From assembly GCA_034336665.1 (NCBI GenBank), contig JAPFBE010000003.1, positions 37,484,360 through 37,548,359 on the forward strand: a stretch of DNA of 64,000 bases, in the 5' to 3' direction. This document shows, one piece after another, positions 1 to 13,300 of this stretch. Numbering within the stretch: the stretch's first letter is position 1; every line of letters begins with the position of its first letter. The position numbers and the translations under genes were made by a program. The DNA is from Luscinia megarhynchos. Taxonomy: Eukaryota; Chordata; Aves; Passeriformes; Turdidae. The notes below the pieces were generated by a model. The model saw nothing but the letters and a program-made list of their open reading frames with translations, ran no database searches and was not told the origin of the DNA.

Positions 1-266
1 ATTTATTAAAGTATTTTTATTTTGCTTTGGATGATAACATATTTTTTCTTGCAACCTGTTGTATTCAATCTTCTATTGAATTAATAAGCCAAAATTAGTG
101 TCTGATGGAGCACGCTGTGTGGGACATGGGGGCTGAAATTCTTACATCACAGCCCAAACTATTATTTCAAGGATTGAAAAATAGATAAGCCATATTCTTA
201 TTGGTAAAGATAAAATTACATGTGCATTTCTTAAAATATAAGGTGTCTTTCATCAATTTTCCTTAT
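1..266. other. AT-rich non-coding DNA, nothing recognised
   Basis: This is short AT-rich sequence up to the start of the first CR1 fragment. I see no open frame of note, no repeat and no RNA gene in it. Confidence 0.5.
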
Positions 267-712
267 ATAGAATCAGAGAACCATTTAAGTTAGAAAAGAC
301 CTGTAAGATCTTTGAGTCCAACCATGAAGTTACCCTGGCAATTCCACCACTAAACCATGTCCCTAAGTACTACATCTGCACCTCCTTTTAAATACCTCTA
401 GGGATGGTGACTCCACCACTTCCTTGGGCAACCTGTTCCAGTGCTTGATAAGTCTTTGATGAAGAAATTTTTCCTAGCACCCAATCTAAATCTCTCCTGG
501 CCTCACTTGAGGCCATTTCCTTTTCCTGTCTCTTGTTACCTGGGAGAAGGGACCAACCCCCCCTTGCTACAGTCAGGTAGTCCTAGAGAATGTTACAGTG
601 CCATTCCTAGTCTCTTTTTCTCCAGGCTAAACAACACTGGTTCCCTCAGCTGCTCCTCATAAGACTTGTGCTGCAGACCCTTCACCACCTCTGTTGTTTT
701 TCTTTGGGTATG
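267..712 (-). mobile_element. CR1 LINE 3' fragment, reverse orientation
   Basis: The left edge reads ATAGAATCAGAGAACC and continues with TTAGAAAAGACCTGTAAGATC and GAGTCCAACC, which is the complement of the CR1 3' terminus. Further right come the 'accatgtccctaagtacc', 'gatggtgactccaccact', 'gggcaacctgttccagtg' and 'aggctaaacaacactggttccctcagctgctcctcataag' wording of the CR1 3' region, in the reversed orientation. The element therefore lies on the minus strand with its 3' end at the left and is 5'-truncated near 712, as is usual for CR1. Many substitutions are visible, so the copy is old. The 73-codon open frame inside it (441-662) is on the antisense strand of the element and is fortuitous. 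The subfamily cannot be assigned by eye. Confidence 0.9.
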
Positions 713-3700
713 CAAATCTAATAACCATCAGCCTTGAAAAACTCAACTTGCATTTATCCTTTACAAGTATTTTGACAGCTTTGTGCAGAAAGGTTACTCA
801 CTACCACTGGTAAATACTGATTTCATCCCTGATTTATCTTAGGACTGCATACTGCATGCTAGAGGGTTTTTGCAGTTTACTACTCATTGCTTTAAAGTAA
901 CTGCAAAATATGACAGAATTCAGAAGTATCCTCCTGATAATTTCATTTTTCTTAGGTTTGACACAGCTTTAGCCTTCTGATGGAAAAGTTCTTGTTTCTA
1001 ATTACCTCCCTAACCTGCTGTTCAGTCATCATGAGTTTTCTACCCTTTCTAAAAATACTTGCAAAAAAATCTGTGGTATGCATTCATAAGTGCTGCTCCT
1101 TCGACAATCTCCACACTGACTGTCAGGTTTTAATTCTCTTAGCTGCTCATTTTAAGCAAGTTTCTCCTTCTTTGTATGGCTCTGCCTCCTGAAATAGAGA
1201 AAAATTGTGGTCTATCCCTTTTTCTTTTGTTCCTCCTGTAAGGGCAGAGTTTATCTTGATTCACATGTGCAATTTTGAGCGAAGTCACGTGCTAGTGAGG
1301 ACAGGGTTAAGATAAGTGTCCTGGTTTGTGGGCTGCCTTCACAGCTGTTTCAGGATGTACTTATTGATGGCCTTGTAAAACTGTGATCTCTGTGTCACGT
1401 ACCAGTGTGAATCTCCATAAGGGTAATTGCTATTCTCCCATGTTCTGCCCTTTCTGCCTCCAGTGTCCCCTGGGATAGCAGTTAGTGCTGCCGTCCTATC
1501 CAGGTGGTCACTCATGTCTTATGTTCTTCCTACTTAGGCCTGGAATTTTGGTCTCTGAGGACATCAAAGCACTTGATCAGGTAGATAGTTTGTCAGTTTT
1601 GATTTTTATCAAACTGTGTTTCTCCAATCCAGTGACTGTGGGGAGGATGAGTGTAGACATGAGAGCGTGAGACAGGAAGGCAGCAGCAACAGAGGCAGCA
1701 ACAGGGAAAGGGCTTCTTGCTCCAGGAATACACCCAGATTTTCTCTACAGTCAGAGAAGCAAGAGGAGCCCTTCTAAAGAGGAGATCCTAAAGAGGAGCT
1801 TCTTCTAAAGAAATATTCTCAAGAACATTTAGTCCTACATTCTTTAAAATAAGATTAGCCAATTTATTCTTAAACTTAGATTGGCTGCTTCTTAGTTATT
1901 TTTCCAATGGCAAAATATACATTTGGGGTCTTGCTAATGAGGGATTTAAGTGCCTAAAGTATGCCTTCAGGGACTAGAGGTCTGTGATGTAGACTGGTTG
2001 GTTTGCTCTCCTTTCTCCTGCTCAAAGTGGTCCAATTAAATATTGTAATTGTTGAGGATAGAGGTCCTTATCTGGTAGGGCTCACAAAGGGAGGGCAACA
2101 AATGGGATACCTTGGTTATTGTGTGTGGTCTAAGGACCTATTTTTATATGAAGTAGTTAATGAGTAATTGAAATCCTTGGAACAGAGATTTTCTGTCAAT
2201 AAATTAACTTTACTTCTTAGCTCTCTCAGTCTTGCAACAGTACTGCTTAAGCTTGGAAACAGTTCCAGGTGCCTGAAGGATTTTGTAATCTAGATTTTGA
2301 GGGCTAAAAGTTTTAGTTCTTTTCAGGATAATGGAACACTTCTTTACATAAAGAGAGATATAGATGAGGATTGGAAAAATAGAATTAAAGTTATATTTTT
2401 ATGCCTTATGCTTATAAAAGGACTTAATTGCCCTTAAGTACTCATAAAAGATATGTTAGTAATTTAAGAGGTACATACCAATTGTATGGATTCAGCAACA
2501 GAAATAACTGGGTTCGTGTAACATGTAAAGCTTATTAGGTGATTAATTCAAGACTCTTGCTGTGAGACAATGACCTTTATATGACTCCATTTGGGAAAGT
2601 GCAGGCACTAAACCATCTCTGCTTTGAAGGTAAGAAAAACCATGGCAGTCTATGACAGCTGATGAACAGCCTATAAGCACATAAAAGATGCTTCAGCAGC
2701 TGCTGTGAATTGGCAAATTTAAAATCAACTTTCTTATGCATTGAAAGTGAAAGTATTTTCTTTTTTTCTTAATGCTCCAAATAATAGATGTCTTTGCAAG
2801 TTTTGGGCAATTTCAAATTTAGTAGACATTCCACAGAGTACTAGTATTACTGCCTGAATTGTTTTTTATGTTTTAGGCTAGAAGTAGCTCCTTGTGGGCT
2901 TCCTAAGAACAGAGTGTGCTGTTTTGTTCTGGATCTTTTTTATGGCCGTACTTAGAGGAATTACTTAATGGGAGGGAATTCACAGATTTAAAGTCAGTTT
3001 TGAGTGTACATGACTCTGTGGATTACATTTCAGAAGCAACATCATAGGGAAAAGTAGAAAGTTTTATAGTACTTTTACTTAGCAAAAATATTAAGCTTCC
3101 ACTGGTAGGTGTGTTCCTGTTTAACAACCCAGTGAAGCTTCTTAAACTAACAACTTCCACTACAGCCAGAATTATTCTTATCTGCAATCTCATGTATCAA
3201 AGAATTTATATTCTTTTGTTCCATTTCATATCATGTAAATTTTCATTCTGAAGTGTCTGGGCAGGTTTCTGGAGTTCAGAAAATATTGTGACTAGTGTCC
3301 ATCATATCTATTCTTGTATCTGTTCCTTATGGGAAAAATGAAAATATTGGAGATGCTTTGAGTTTATAAATGAAGTCAAAGCTGAAAATAGCTTTTGCAC
3401 ATAGAGATGCCCTTTTGTTATTCAGGAAATGCATTCCCAACAGCCCTGGAGAAGATGATGCCTCTAGTGCAGATGAGCTTTACCCTCACTATAGAAAATT
3501 TCAGCATGTCAGAGTAGCACTGCTCTTGGCAGCATTGCTAATGTTGGCCTTTCACTTATCCTTGCTTGAAACAATGATGTACTTGAAGACAATAACTGGG
3601 TCCTTGGGCAGGAATAAATACGGTACAGAGAGCTGGTTCAGGAAGCAGAGGACAGTTTTGCTTCCCAAACAGTAGAGAATGATGTTTAAAGGAGGTGCTA

Positions 3701-4874
3701 TAGCATTTTGAACTTCCTAGTGCTTTCGAAGTGCTGAAGGCTATGAAACCAAATCTGCTGCATTACCTCACTCAGCTCTGAATTCTTCATGAGATAATAT
3801 GGTCACTGCCCACTGGCATGAAATGGGAGGACTTCATGTCACTGAATGAGGGCAATGCAGCTGACAGACTGATGTCACTACTGGCTGCCTCCAGCAAAAA
3901 GGACTATTTCAGGCTGACTTCTAGGTCCATCCTCATAGAACACCAGCTCTAATGCCATGCTTTGGCTAAATAGAAACACTAACTAGCTGAGAAACAGGAT
4001 CTAGCCTTTTCCTGGCTGGAGGAATTGCTCTTCTGGTATGAGTAACTCGCAGCAGCCTGGCCATTAAAAGTAGCATAAGGATTTGTCTGTCACCTTCCCA
4101 TATCCTGCACTTGTCTAAATAAACAAATAAATAGCATCCCTCCAAATATCCAAGAATTAATCTCTTCAATACAATTTTTTTTCTCCTAAGCCATGTGTAT
4201 GTGTTAGTTTTAACCCTGTGGGAGTTGCTTTGCTAACATCACGTCTGGAATTTGGCCCTTAATAGTGACTGAGTCTTCACTCTGTAATGTAGGTCAAGAG
4301 AAGAAATTAAATGATGACATTGTTCTTGCTTGCTGTGGCATCCCCCAGGAGTTGGTATGGTCCCTACTGATTGCCTTGAATCATTAATCAAAGAGAAACT
4401 GCGTAGCACAGCCTACAATATATTCTCAGCAGGCACATGCATTGATGATGCTGCACCATGAAAAAGACTTAATTGCATTGACAGTACATTTTTTTCACAG
4501 TTTAGAGTGTTTATCAAAATTGTGCTTGTAGCATCTAAAAATACTGTAATTAATGCAGCTTTTGGCCTCTTCACACACTGTTTTCTTTTTAGTTTCTTCT
4601 GTTAAAGAAGACAGCTGTTTGCTAGGAAAACAAATTCATCTCTTTTCCTTCTCTCTCTCGCCTCCTGTTTTGTATCTGAGTGCATCAGTAGGAGGCTCAC
4701 AGTTTGTTGTAAATGTTCATTCACAGTTTCTGCAGATTCCTACATTCATATTCACAAAGGCAGAATATTTCAAAATGTCCTTCATATCAAGTTACTGCTA
4801 CTTCACATCAGACATAAGGAATACAAAATATGGGCACTGCTTCCACAGAGGCAAAACAATGCAAAGGAAAAGTA
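713..4874. other. Unique AT-rich non-coding DNA
   Basis: No gene is supported here. The longest open frame is 101 codons (3370-3675, plus strand). It has a plausible amino-acid mix and a leucine-rich segment, but no motif I recognise and no splice-site context, so it is treated as chance. TGTCCTGGTTTG at 1317 resembles the start of avian LTRs, but no matching LTR body or end follows. Confidence 0.5.
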
Positions 4875-4977
4875 AAAGAAGAAAAAAAAACCCAAACAAA
4901 CAAACAACAAAAAACTCAACAACAAAACAAAACAAAACAAAAAACCCACCCAAAACCCACCCAAACAAAACCTGAAC
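4875..4977. repeat. A-rich low-complexity tract (CAAAA/CAAA-like)
   Basis: About 100 bases consist almost entirely of A and C on the plus strand, with runs of AAAAC, CAAA and CCCAAA. It gives overlapping lysine/asparagine/threonine-rich frames on the plus strand and phenylalanine-rich frames on the minus strand. None of these is a gene. Such tracts are common in bird genomes and may derive from expanded poly-A tails, but no retroposed body is recognisable on the left. Confidence 0.85.
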
Positions 4978-7900
4978 AATATGTGACAATTCTTCATGGT
5001 TTCCTTTATTGTTCCCTTTCATTGCTGATCTAAGGGTACCTATGGGTATTAACTTATAGAGCATATTACAGAACAAGAAGAGCACACCTTCGTGATAAGA
5101 TAAAGCATCTGCAAGGGAAGGGGAGGGTGATGCTGGTGAGGCAGCTCGTGACACCACCAGGCAGCTGTTCCTTGGCTCCAGGACCATGTTTTCCTTTCTC
5201 TTAAATATTCAGGCTGTGAGAGCAGGAAAGGACACAAAAGCATGACACATGGTTTGGGTCAGCACCATAAGCTGTTGCTCCTGTGCTGGGCAATCTGTGT
5301 GCATGTGGGGACCTGCAATCCCATAAGAAGCCCAACCTGCTTAATGGCAAGTAGACTGGGAGTAAGGGAGCAGCATCTGCCCTCCTGTGCAGACAGCAGC
5401 AAGAGCAAAGGGAATTTGTACTGGAAAGAGATCTGGGTTAAATAAGACACTGGGAAAAAAAAATCTGTTTGAGCATTAAGAAAAAAGAGACTTAATATCT
5501 GTTTTGCCCACACCTCTACAGAAAAATCATATTATCATGACTCATTTTTGTCATCCATCTGCTACCATTAACTACTGTAAAGTGCTCTGTTGCTTCAAAC
5601 ATCCTCATCAGGTTTTAAAATGTTTCAGTTCTACACATTGCCTTGTAAATCTTGTATTACAGTGAAGAAGACTGTATGCAGCAGAGTTTTGCAAGGCTGC
5701 AATTTCACTGAAATGACTATTATTACCTTATAGACTGCAATGGTAAAGCTCAAGTGGTGCACTATATGAAATCCTAAGGTTAAATAATGGATTTGACCAT
5801 AACATTACACTAGACTTTATACTTTTGCTGCTGATGCAAGACTTGAACTTCTGTTAAAACAGGAGCTTATTCAATATCTCTATCATTGTCTGGCATAAAA
5901 GCCTGCACTGTGTACACAACAATAGGAAGGTTCAAGATCAGAGACTAAGTGGAAGTCTTGAGTTTATCAAATGCTTTCTACTCCGTGAATAAAGATATCT
6001 GGAGTCAAGCTGCCCTTACTGTGCTAGTTGGTGATGCATGTGAGAATGGGATTCACAACTGATAGCAGGACCAGAAATGGTCCTGTGGTGAAGCCTGCAC
6101 TTAAGCCTATAAGCACCACAAAGTGAATTATAGGAAAACTTATGAAGCCATAAAAAAGAAATTAAATATAATTAAAGAAAAGAACATTCATAATAGTTAA
6201 CAGAGAAAATTGATGAAAATTAAATGTATTTTTGGTAATTAAGATTTTAATGAAAGCTCATTTAAACTATTTTTTCTCATTCGGTACATTAAAGCAATAT
6301 TTTGTATGGGATGCAAGAGCTTGAAAATTTCTGGATGGTAGTCTTCAAGGATATTTATTGAGCAGACAAATTGTTTAGACTCCTGGTTGCTATAATCTTC
6401 CAGAATGGTTTGAGTTTAATGTATTTGGAAAAGATCAGGCTGCTTTCTTTTCCAGTACAAATTTTAGTCTTGGAAGTGCTGTTTTACAGAATAGATAAAA
6501 ATTAATGCATTTAAAAATTGAGTTTTAAAAAAACTGAAAAAACAAGGTGTCTCTAGAATAGAAGATGCAGGTTTTGCTGGCAGTTCTTTTCATTTCATGC
6601 ATCACCAAGACAGCATTAAAGTGCAGTGGCTATGTCATTGCTATTAAAATTACGTGAGGGGTGGAGAAACACAGACCTGACATTCTGAACATGATCACAG
6701 ATCAACTGCTGAAAATACCAGTGGCCTTTACATTGTAAGATCTTTTTCTTGTATTATGTGGAGAATAATGGGTCTAATTAATTTTTCTTTGTCTATGATT
6801 TGGAAAACCACAGAAAAAAAAATATTGTAACTGAAAAGTATTTTTACTTTCACAAAGCATGTTACTATAAAGTGTTGGATGAATAGGAAAGAACCCTCCC
6901 TTTGCATGGAGCTGCTGAGATTTTTCCAGCCTTTCAAAGAGGCTGTCATTAAGGGTGAGAATACTGACATTTGAAAGCCCTCTTACCTGCTGATGCAGGG
7001 AAGTGCAGAGACTGACTTCTCTCTTCCCCAGCCTTCACTTCTTAGCAGAGACAGCCTTGTCTTTCAGCTTAGCAGAGGGAGAAAAATGGCAGAAATGGAA
7101 ACTTTGGTCATTAAAGTTTAACGTAAATATATATATGTGGATTTTAAAATAAGTGACAGCTTTTTAGCTAGCTATATGTCATCCCCTGTTTAACTGTGTC
7201 CTTCAGACAGGGGCAGTGAGGCAAGCCCAGGGCACCACAGGTGCCTGCAGAAAGCTGCTCACAGCCCATGAGGATCTGTTGTGCTGGGGGCAAAGGCTCT
7301 GCTTGCAGCCCAGTGGTGCTATTACTGATATTTTTAAACTGCTTGGTTATACTAACATTGCAATTCTTAAAATATTCCAGTCTAATTTTACCATTGAGAT
7401 GAAGTTCAGGTTGTAACTCCACAAGAATCAGTTCTGGAAAAGCAGAAACCAGGGTAGACTGCAAGCAGTTCCTATCAAGCATTCATTCAGATAGCTGCAG
7501 CACCAATTGCTTCACAAAAAGCCAAATTGTTATTTTCAATAACTAACTCCTGCATACTGTGTTTGCTGGTTGCAACACTGAGTAATAAATGTCATCCAAG
7601 GCTGATGATTTTTATACTGAAAAAATATATGGAAATACTGATTTTCTTTTCATGATGTATGTACTTTGAGGAAAATAGTTGTAAAGAATTTACTGTATAA
7701 AATTTTCTTCCTGCTCTTAAACATAGAAGAGTAATTTTGAGAGATATTTCAAATATCAAAATCAATAGATTTCTAATGTTGTTAAGGATTTTTATTCTTC
7801 ATATAAATCATATACTAAACTCCTTTAACAATCACAGGAGTTATGGACAGTGCTGAGCACTCTCTTTTTTCCTTACTAGCCTAACACATAATTTTGTGTG

Positions 7901-8700
7901 TATGAATGATATATGAACATCTTTACTTATAAGAAATATAAAGTTTTTCGACAAAACCAACAACATCTATAAGATTTTTGCTTTTCCTTCACTCATGTAT
8001 TAATTTTTCACACATTCAGGTGGTGTGAAATGTCTTGCCATACTGGAATACCATTGTGAAACTCAAGGCATTCACATGAAGTCATATTACTCTAAATATA
8101 GAAACAAATTTATATCAGCCCTACTTTCTATGGAAAAGCAAAAAAACAACCCAACCACCCTCAATAACAGACCAATTGAAAAAAAAATAGATTTCTACAT
8201 CCATGACTGTAAGCTGCTTTTGTCCTTGTAATTCTGTGGCCGTGGGTTTTGGCAGGCAAACAGCACAGGGTGGTGTTTGTGGAGTGGCAGTTTACTGCCC
8301 TGAAAACAGACTCCAGATCCTTTCATCACTCTTTGATACACTAGTTAATTACATAAGCTGGGTCATTGAACTGGTACTCCATAACCACTGGGCTAATAAT
8401 AGTGGATCACAGCCCTTTCTTAGCCTCACTTGGTCATTCATGTGCTTTCTGTGATTTTGGATCCTAACATAAATGTATTAATCCTTCTACAGCAACTTGT
8501 ATTGAGCATATGTGTGCAAACTTCTCTTGCCATCATCCCTGGAGTGTTTCAGCTGGTGCTTTCCCTGCCACTCACCACTGTGTAACCAAGATATCTACAG
8601 GGCTTTCTGCTGCTGCATTACCCCTGCACAAACAGTTATTACTGAGATCCAGACTAGAATAATTTTCTCAGCCAGAATCATTACTTAAACTGTCATTTTT
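4978..8700. other. Unique AT-rich non-coding DNA
   Basis: No open frame exceeds about 105 codons, and none resembles a known protein. I see no mobile element. A short ATATATATATG run at about 7127-7137 is the only simple repeat noticed. Confidence 0.5.
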
Positions 8701-10014
8701 CTCCTTTCTTGCTCAATACAATACCGTCACCCCCACCCAAAGACTGGTCAAGCTGTGCTGTGTCTCTCAGGCACCCAGTGTGTTCCAAAGACATCAGTAA
8801 CAGCAGCAAACTCAACAAGCTAGAAACCACTCTTTTCATCTACAGTAGGATTGGTGCTGTAAGTATCTCCTGGCTAATTATGCCTGAATCTGCTGTCTCC
8901 CAAAGGGCTGAGCAAGTGATTCTGCCCAGCGTTAAAGTCTAAATATTCCTCAGGTAGTGGAGCTGCCAGTGTTACTTTGGCATTGCTGGAGATCACCTGC
9001 TCTTGGTTTCAAAGCTTGACTCTTGAGATCTTCTCTTTGATTTCTAGCATAGAGTTTTGCCAACCTGTGCATGAAGGTGGTTAGTGGTTTCTTATTCCAT
9101 TTGGCTGTATCTTCTCCTGGGCATTCAATTTATAATTTTAAATGCAATTATTCTAATTCAAGTGCCATCTTCATGACTCATGCAGAATTCTTAAAAAAAT
9201 AAATATACAAAGAACCCTGTGTGCTATCCTGTAGTCAAGCCCCCATCTACAGAACTGCAGGGGTCCATCTCGTCTTTACTTTCCACTTGCTTGTATATCT
9301 TCAGGGCTGTATTAGAAAGCATTAAAACTGCTTGTATCTTTTACTTTTGTCCATATTTGCCTTCTCCTTTTTATTAGGTTCCCTGGGGTCTGTTCCCTCC
9401 TGGAGAGTATTCCCAGCCCTGCCAGCCTGCCCTTCTGAATCCAGACAGTTTATGTTAGCAGGGTTCAAAGGACCCACAGTCTCATGGAAGGATGGAGTGG
9501 ATCTGCAGTTTTGAATGTTTGCTCACCCTAACTGGACTGCATCTCCCTCTGGCATCCCTCTGATAACCACAGACAATAGATGCTTTTAGCACATGACTCT
9601 GGACCCATATGGCTTTTGTTCTTTCAGGAAAAGCCCTGCAGACACCATTTCCAGCTGCTTTGACACATCTCAGCTCTGGCTGTACACACGGTTCATTTAC
9701 CATGGCTGGTGTTTCTTGTGGATTGCACATGGATCTTTTTGTGGCTGCACAGGCTGTTTCAGGCCAGTGATTTTGATCTGCATTGGTCAAACAAGGAGCA
9801 GTACCAGGTGGACAGGGATCATTCCAGACCCCTCTGTGCCAGTCACCAAGACCATGCTAGCTGTGCTCTGGTTTGTACTGCTCTCCCATTTTACCTCTCC
9901 ATTCCATATAAGCTTCTCCATTATCTTCCTGTAAGAGTTGTGATCCTCATCTTCCGGTCTCCTATCCTTTCTGGTTTTATCCAGCACCACTTGTAATAGT
10001 TACTTTAGCCTTAG
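8701..10014. other. Unique DNA, moderately higher GC, no gene recognised
   Basis: The sequence here is less AT-rich than its surroundings. Overlapping open frames of 95-113 codons occur on both strands between 9,482 and 9,996. They have no recognisable domain, no consistent strand preference and no splice framework. The stretch could belong to an unrecognised non-coding transcript or an old repeat, but nothing decides this. Confidence 0.35.
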
Positions 10015-10320
10015 CTACTCTGTTTTCTTTTTTTCCCCCTCACATTTTGTGATACCTGAAACTTCTTTCTTTGGTCTTTCCTCCCATCCTCACCATCCCC
10101 TCCCAGCAGGAGCAAGTTTTAGCCCTTCTGCAGCAAAGGTACATTCCCTGGCCTTGTATTCCCCAGTGTGATCCCCACAGCATTTTTTTCCTCCCCTAAT
10201 GCCCTGCCCTTATCTTCACATTGCTCTCACTAGCTGCCCAACATTCCACCAGCCCAGGCCACCCTCCCTGTTAACTCCTCCCTTCCCATAAACAATCCAC
10301 TCTTTCCAAGACTCTCACAA
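10015..10320 (+). repeat. Pyrimidine-rich, C-rich stretch
   Basis: The plus strand is strongly biased to C and T (for example TTCTTTTTTTCCCCCTC near 10,024 and many CCC/TCC blocks to 10,270), with few CpGs. It is not a simple tandem repeat. It could be a degenerate retroelement end or a strand-asymmetric unique region. I cannot classify it further. Confidence 0.4.
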
Positions 10321-13300
10321 GCTTACACAGCTTTACTTAAAAGACTCTTAAAAGCCTCTCAGGGCTAGGCATGGGGATACAAACGTACTGCCTGTTCTTC
10401 TACCACAGAAGCCATGGTAGTCTCTCTCCTTCAAAGGCCATGGCTGTCCTCACTGTTGGATTTGAGAAGTCCTTCACAGCCCTGCTTTGGCGTACATGAC
10501 ATGGGTTATGACCTTTTTACCAACTTGTTATTGGAGTGTTCTTGTTCTCTGTGTGTGACAGTGATACAATTTCTATTTCTGCTGCGCTCGGCTCCCACAT
10601 TCTTGCTCTTACAGCCTTGGTTGTTGAGTTCTCCGCGCTCTCTACCAACCTGTTACATGAAAAAAGAGGCCTGCTGGTGTTTGCAGGACTCTTCTGGGGA
10701 GGAGTGGATGAAAAAGGACTGATTTTTAACTTATTTTACTAAGCAAAGTTGAAAGAAGCTGGTTATTGCTAGCGTTTGTGTTGTGCTAGGCATTTTTGGG
10801 GGTTATGTTCATGTGTTTCGAAATGCACAAAACCGCAGGGAGGAGACGATTGAAGAAGAAACAATTTTCGACTGGACTCCCACATGGTAGGTGGACTCTT
10901 CCACACAGTGCTCATTGTGGTGTCTATGTACTATTTTACCTTCATATTGCTCTTACATAATCCTGTTTCACAGGAAAACACTCTTTATGTGGTCTAATCA
11001 AGCTGGTCTTTTAGCACAATTCACTTTTCATATAGTTATGTGCACACAACTATATTATGTATTGGCGAAATGTTGTTTTGTAATGTGGCCTTGGTTTTGC
11101 AGCAACTTCTAACCTACTCATATCTCAAAGCATTTAGTTCCACTAATCCTTTAAGATCCCAGGAGTCCATAGCAGCTGCATCCTACAGTGGAAATAGTGG
11201 TGGTCAGCAGCAGTAACCAGGATTGTCCACTTGCAGTAAAAATTAAATGGAATTGAAGTGGTTTGTAGGCTCTTTTAGCTGCATCATGAGAACTGTAATT
11301 GTATTCCTCATTTAAAACTTTTGAATATTAACAAATCTGTCAAGATGTTAAAACTATTATGGAGTTTCATTAATTCTTTCTTTAGCAGGGAAGAGCTTTT
11401 GGATGGAAACTACAAGTAAAATGGCTCTGAAGTAAGAAGAAAATAGTTTGATTTACTTTAAGTTCTATTGTGAGGCTTTAATAAATCTGTCTATTGAATG
11501 TAAGTCCTATAACCAGCTCTACAGGGGGCCTGCTTATGAGCATTGCTACACAAAAGTAAATTTCAGCATGTTTTTTGTCTTGTCTGTATGCAGTTTCTCA
11601 TCCAGTTTTATCAAGATTGAGAAAACCTATGGAATTAGTGAATTGAACATAATTTCCCATGTATGGAAGCAGTTTCAGTTTTTTTATTACTTGCCATCAC
11701 AATCATCTTTGGCTTACTTGTAGCAAATATTCTCTGTAATGTGCTGGTTTTCAGCTGTTCCTAATAGACCTAAAATTGTTAAGACAGTGTTCTCTTGCTG
11801 CCAGTTTTGACAAAAATTGTGCATTAAGTTTGCTTTGTGTTTTACAAGTGCTTTGGTCAGCCAAACTGATTTTATCTCTCTCCCATTTTCCTGTTGTTGA
11901 CAAATGTGCAACTCTGGAAGCCTGAGGCTATTCCACACCCTTTTCCTGCTTGCAACTGAAATATTGGGTGGACCTCACCAGAGATTATTTCGTGCAGGTT
12001 TGCTTTGTAGTACCCCCAGGAGTCTTACTGGTATTTGTAGGGTAGAAGAAACTGCAATGCATGTCCCAATTTACAAGAGCTTTCTGATTTATGGTGGTTA
12101 AAGTTCACCAGTTAACACAATTTGGGTATTCCAAAGTAATAGGGAAACAAACCAGATGACTTGGTCATCTTAACCAGCTACAGATTTTTTTAAAAAATTA
12201 TTGGAAAAGGGAAGATTTTGTTGATGAAAATGGTAATTAAAAAAATCACACATATTAGTATGGAAATTAGTATGGTTTACTCCTTTAGAGTTTAATACCG
12301 ACTAATCTGTGAGGGTGGGCATTTAAAGTTCTTAGGGTCAGGAATGATACAGTACTGCCAATGCAAAAGCTGTTAACCTAGAATCTCCTTTCTTTTGAGA
12401 GAAAAGAGAAAGACTAGAGATAGGAAAGGTTAATATAGCTCATTCCTTATGAATTCCCTGTGCTCCTTGCCTTTCTATCCCTGCTGCTCAAGACAGAATG
12501 CCTGTTCCTTCAGAGGTGTCCTTATGGAGATTAATATTACAAAGTTAAAAGGAGCCTTGTGAATGGGCACTAAGAACTAGGAGAGTTTTATTACTTTTTA
12601 AATTTCTTTTCAGTCTTTTTGTGGGAAGAGATTTACAAGTGGGTTGCATGGTTTACATTCATGACTTTTATTTGAAGGTGGCTTTGAAGTTTGGGGGGAT
12701 TTACCAAATGCATAATCACACATATATTAAGCAACATGTCTGAAATCTGTTTCTCTCTCTCTCCAACCCATGCATTTTAAACATGATACACAAATGAGTA
12801 TTGACACTGAGAAGTGAAGCTGGGATTAGTTTGCACCTTGTAGTCCTGTTTAATTTTGGATAACATTCTGAAAACAAAATGTATCCCTTTCATTATGCAT
12901 CTGCCTAAAAACTAATGATTCAAAGGGTGCTAGCAGGGAGTTTGTCCTGAAAACTGAATATATGTTTTCTGGTTGTGGTAGCCAATGATTCTGACCCCTA
13001 AAAATTTTTGTTTTGCTTTACAGTTAGAATATTCTCTTACAGCAAAAATATATGCTAGCGCTTTATAAAGTATTCTGCTGTGCACGCATTAAACGCAATT
13101 CACTTCATTGAGTATGCTGCCATCATTGGCTTAATAGGAGCATTATAATCTGAACTCTTCTAACAGCTCATTGGATTTTATTTCCTTTTAATAACCTTAA
13201 ACCCCACACTTTTTGATTTTGCTTGGCTTCATGTTTTAGTTAGCTTGCTTCTTCTTTTGTGTTGGCAAAGAGCCTCAATGTTTCCTTGCATCAATGGCAG

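Noticed and set aside
441..662. 73-codon frame near the window start
   Set aside because: Lies antisense within a CR1 fragment.
1317..1500. TGTCCTGGTTTG resembling the start of avian LTRs
   Set aside because: No LTR body, TATA box, CA end or target duplication could be followed from it.
3370..3675. 101-codon frame with a leucine-rich, membrane-like stretch
   Set aside because: No family, promoter, splice or conservation evidence; length is within chance for this window.
4803..5187. Phe/Leu/Cys-rich minus-strand frames that look like membrane proteins
   Set aside because: They are complements of the A/C-rich low-complexity tract.
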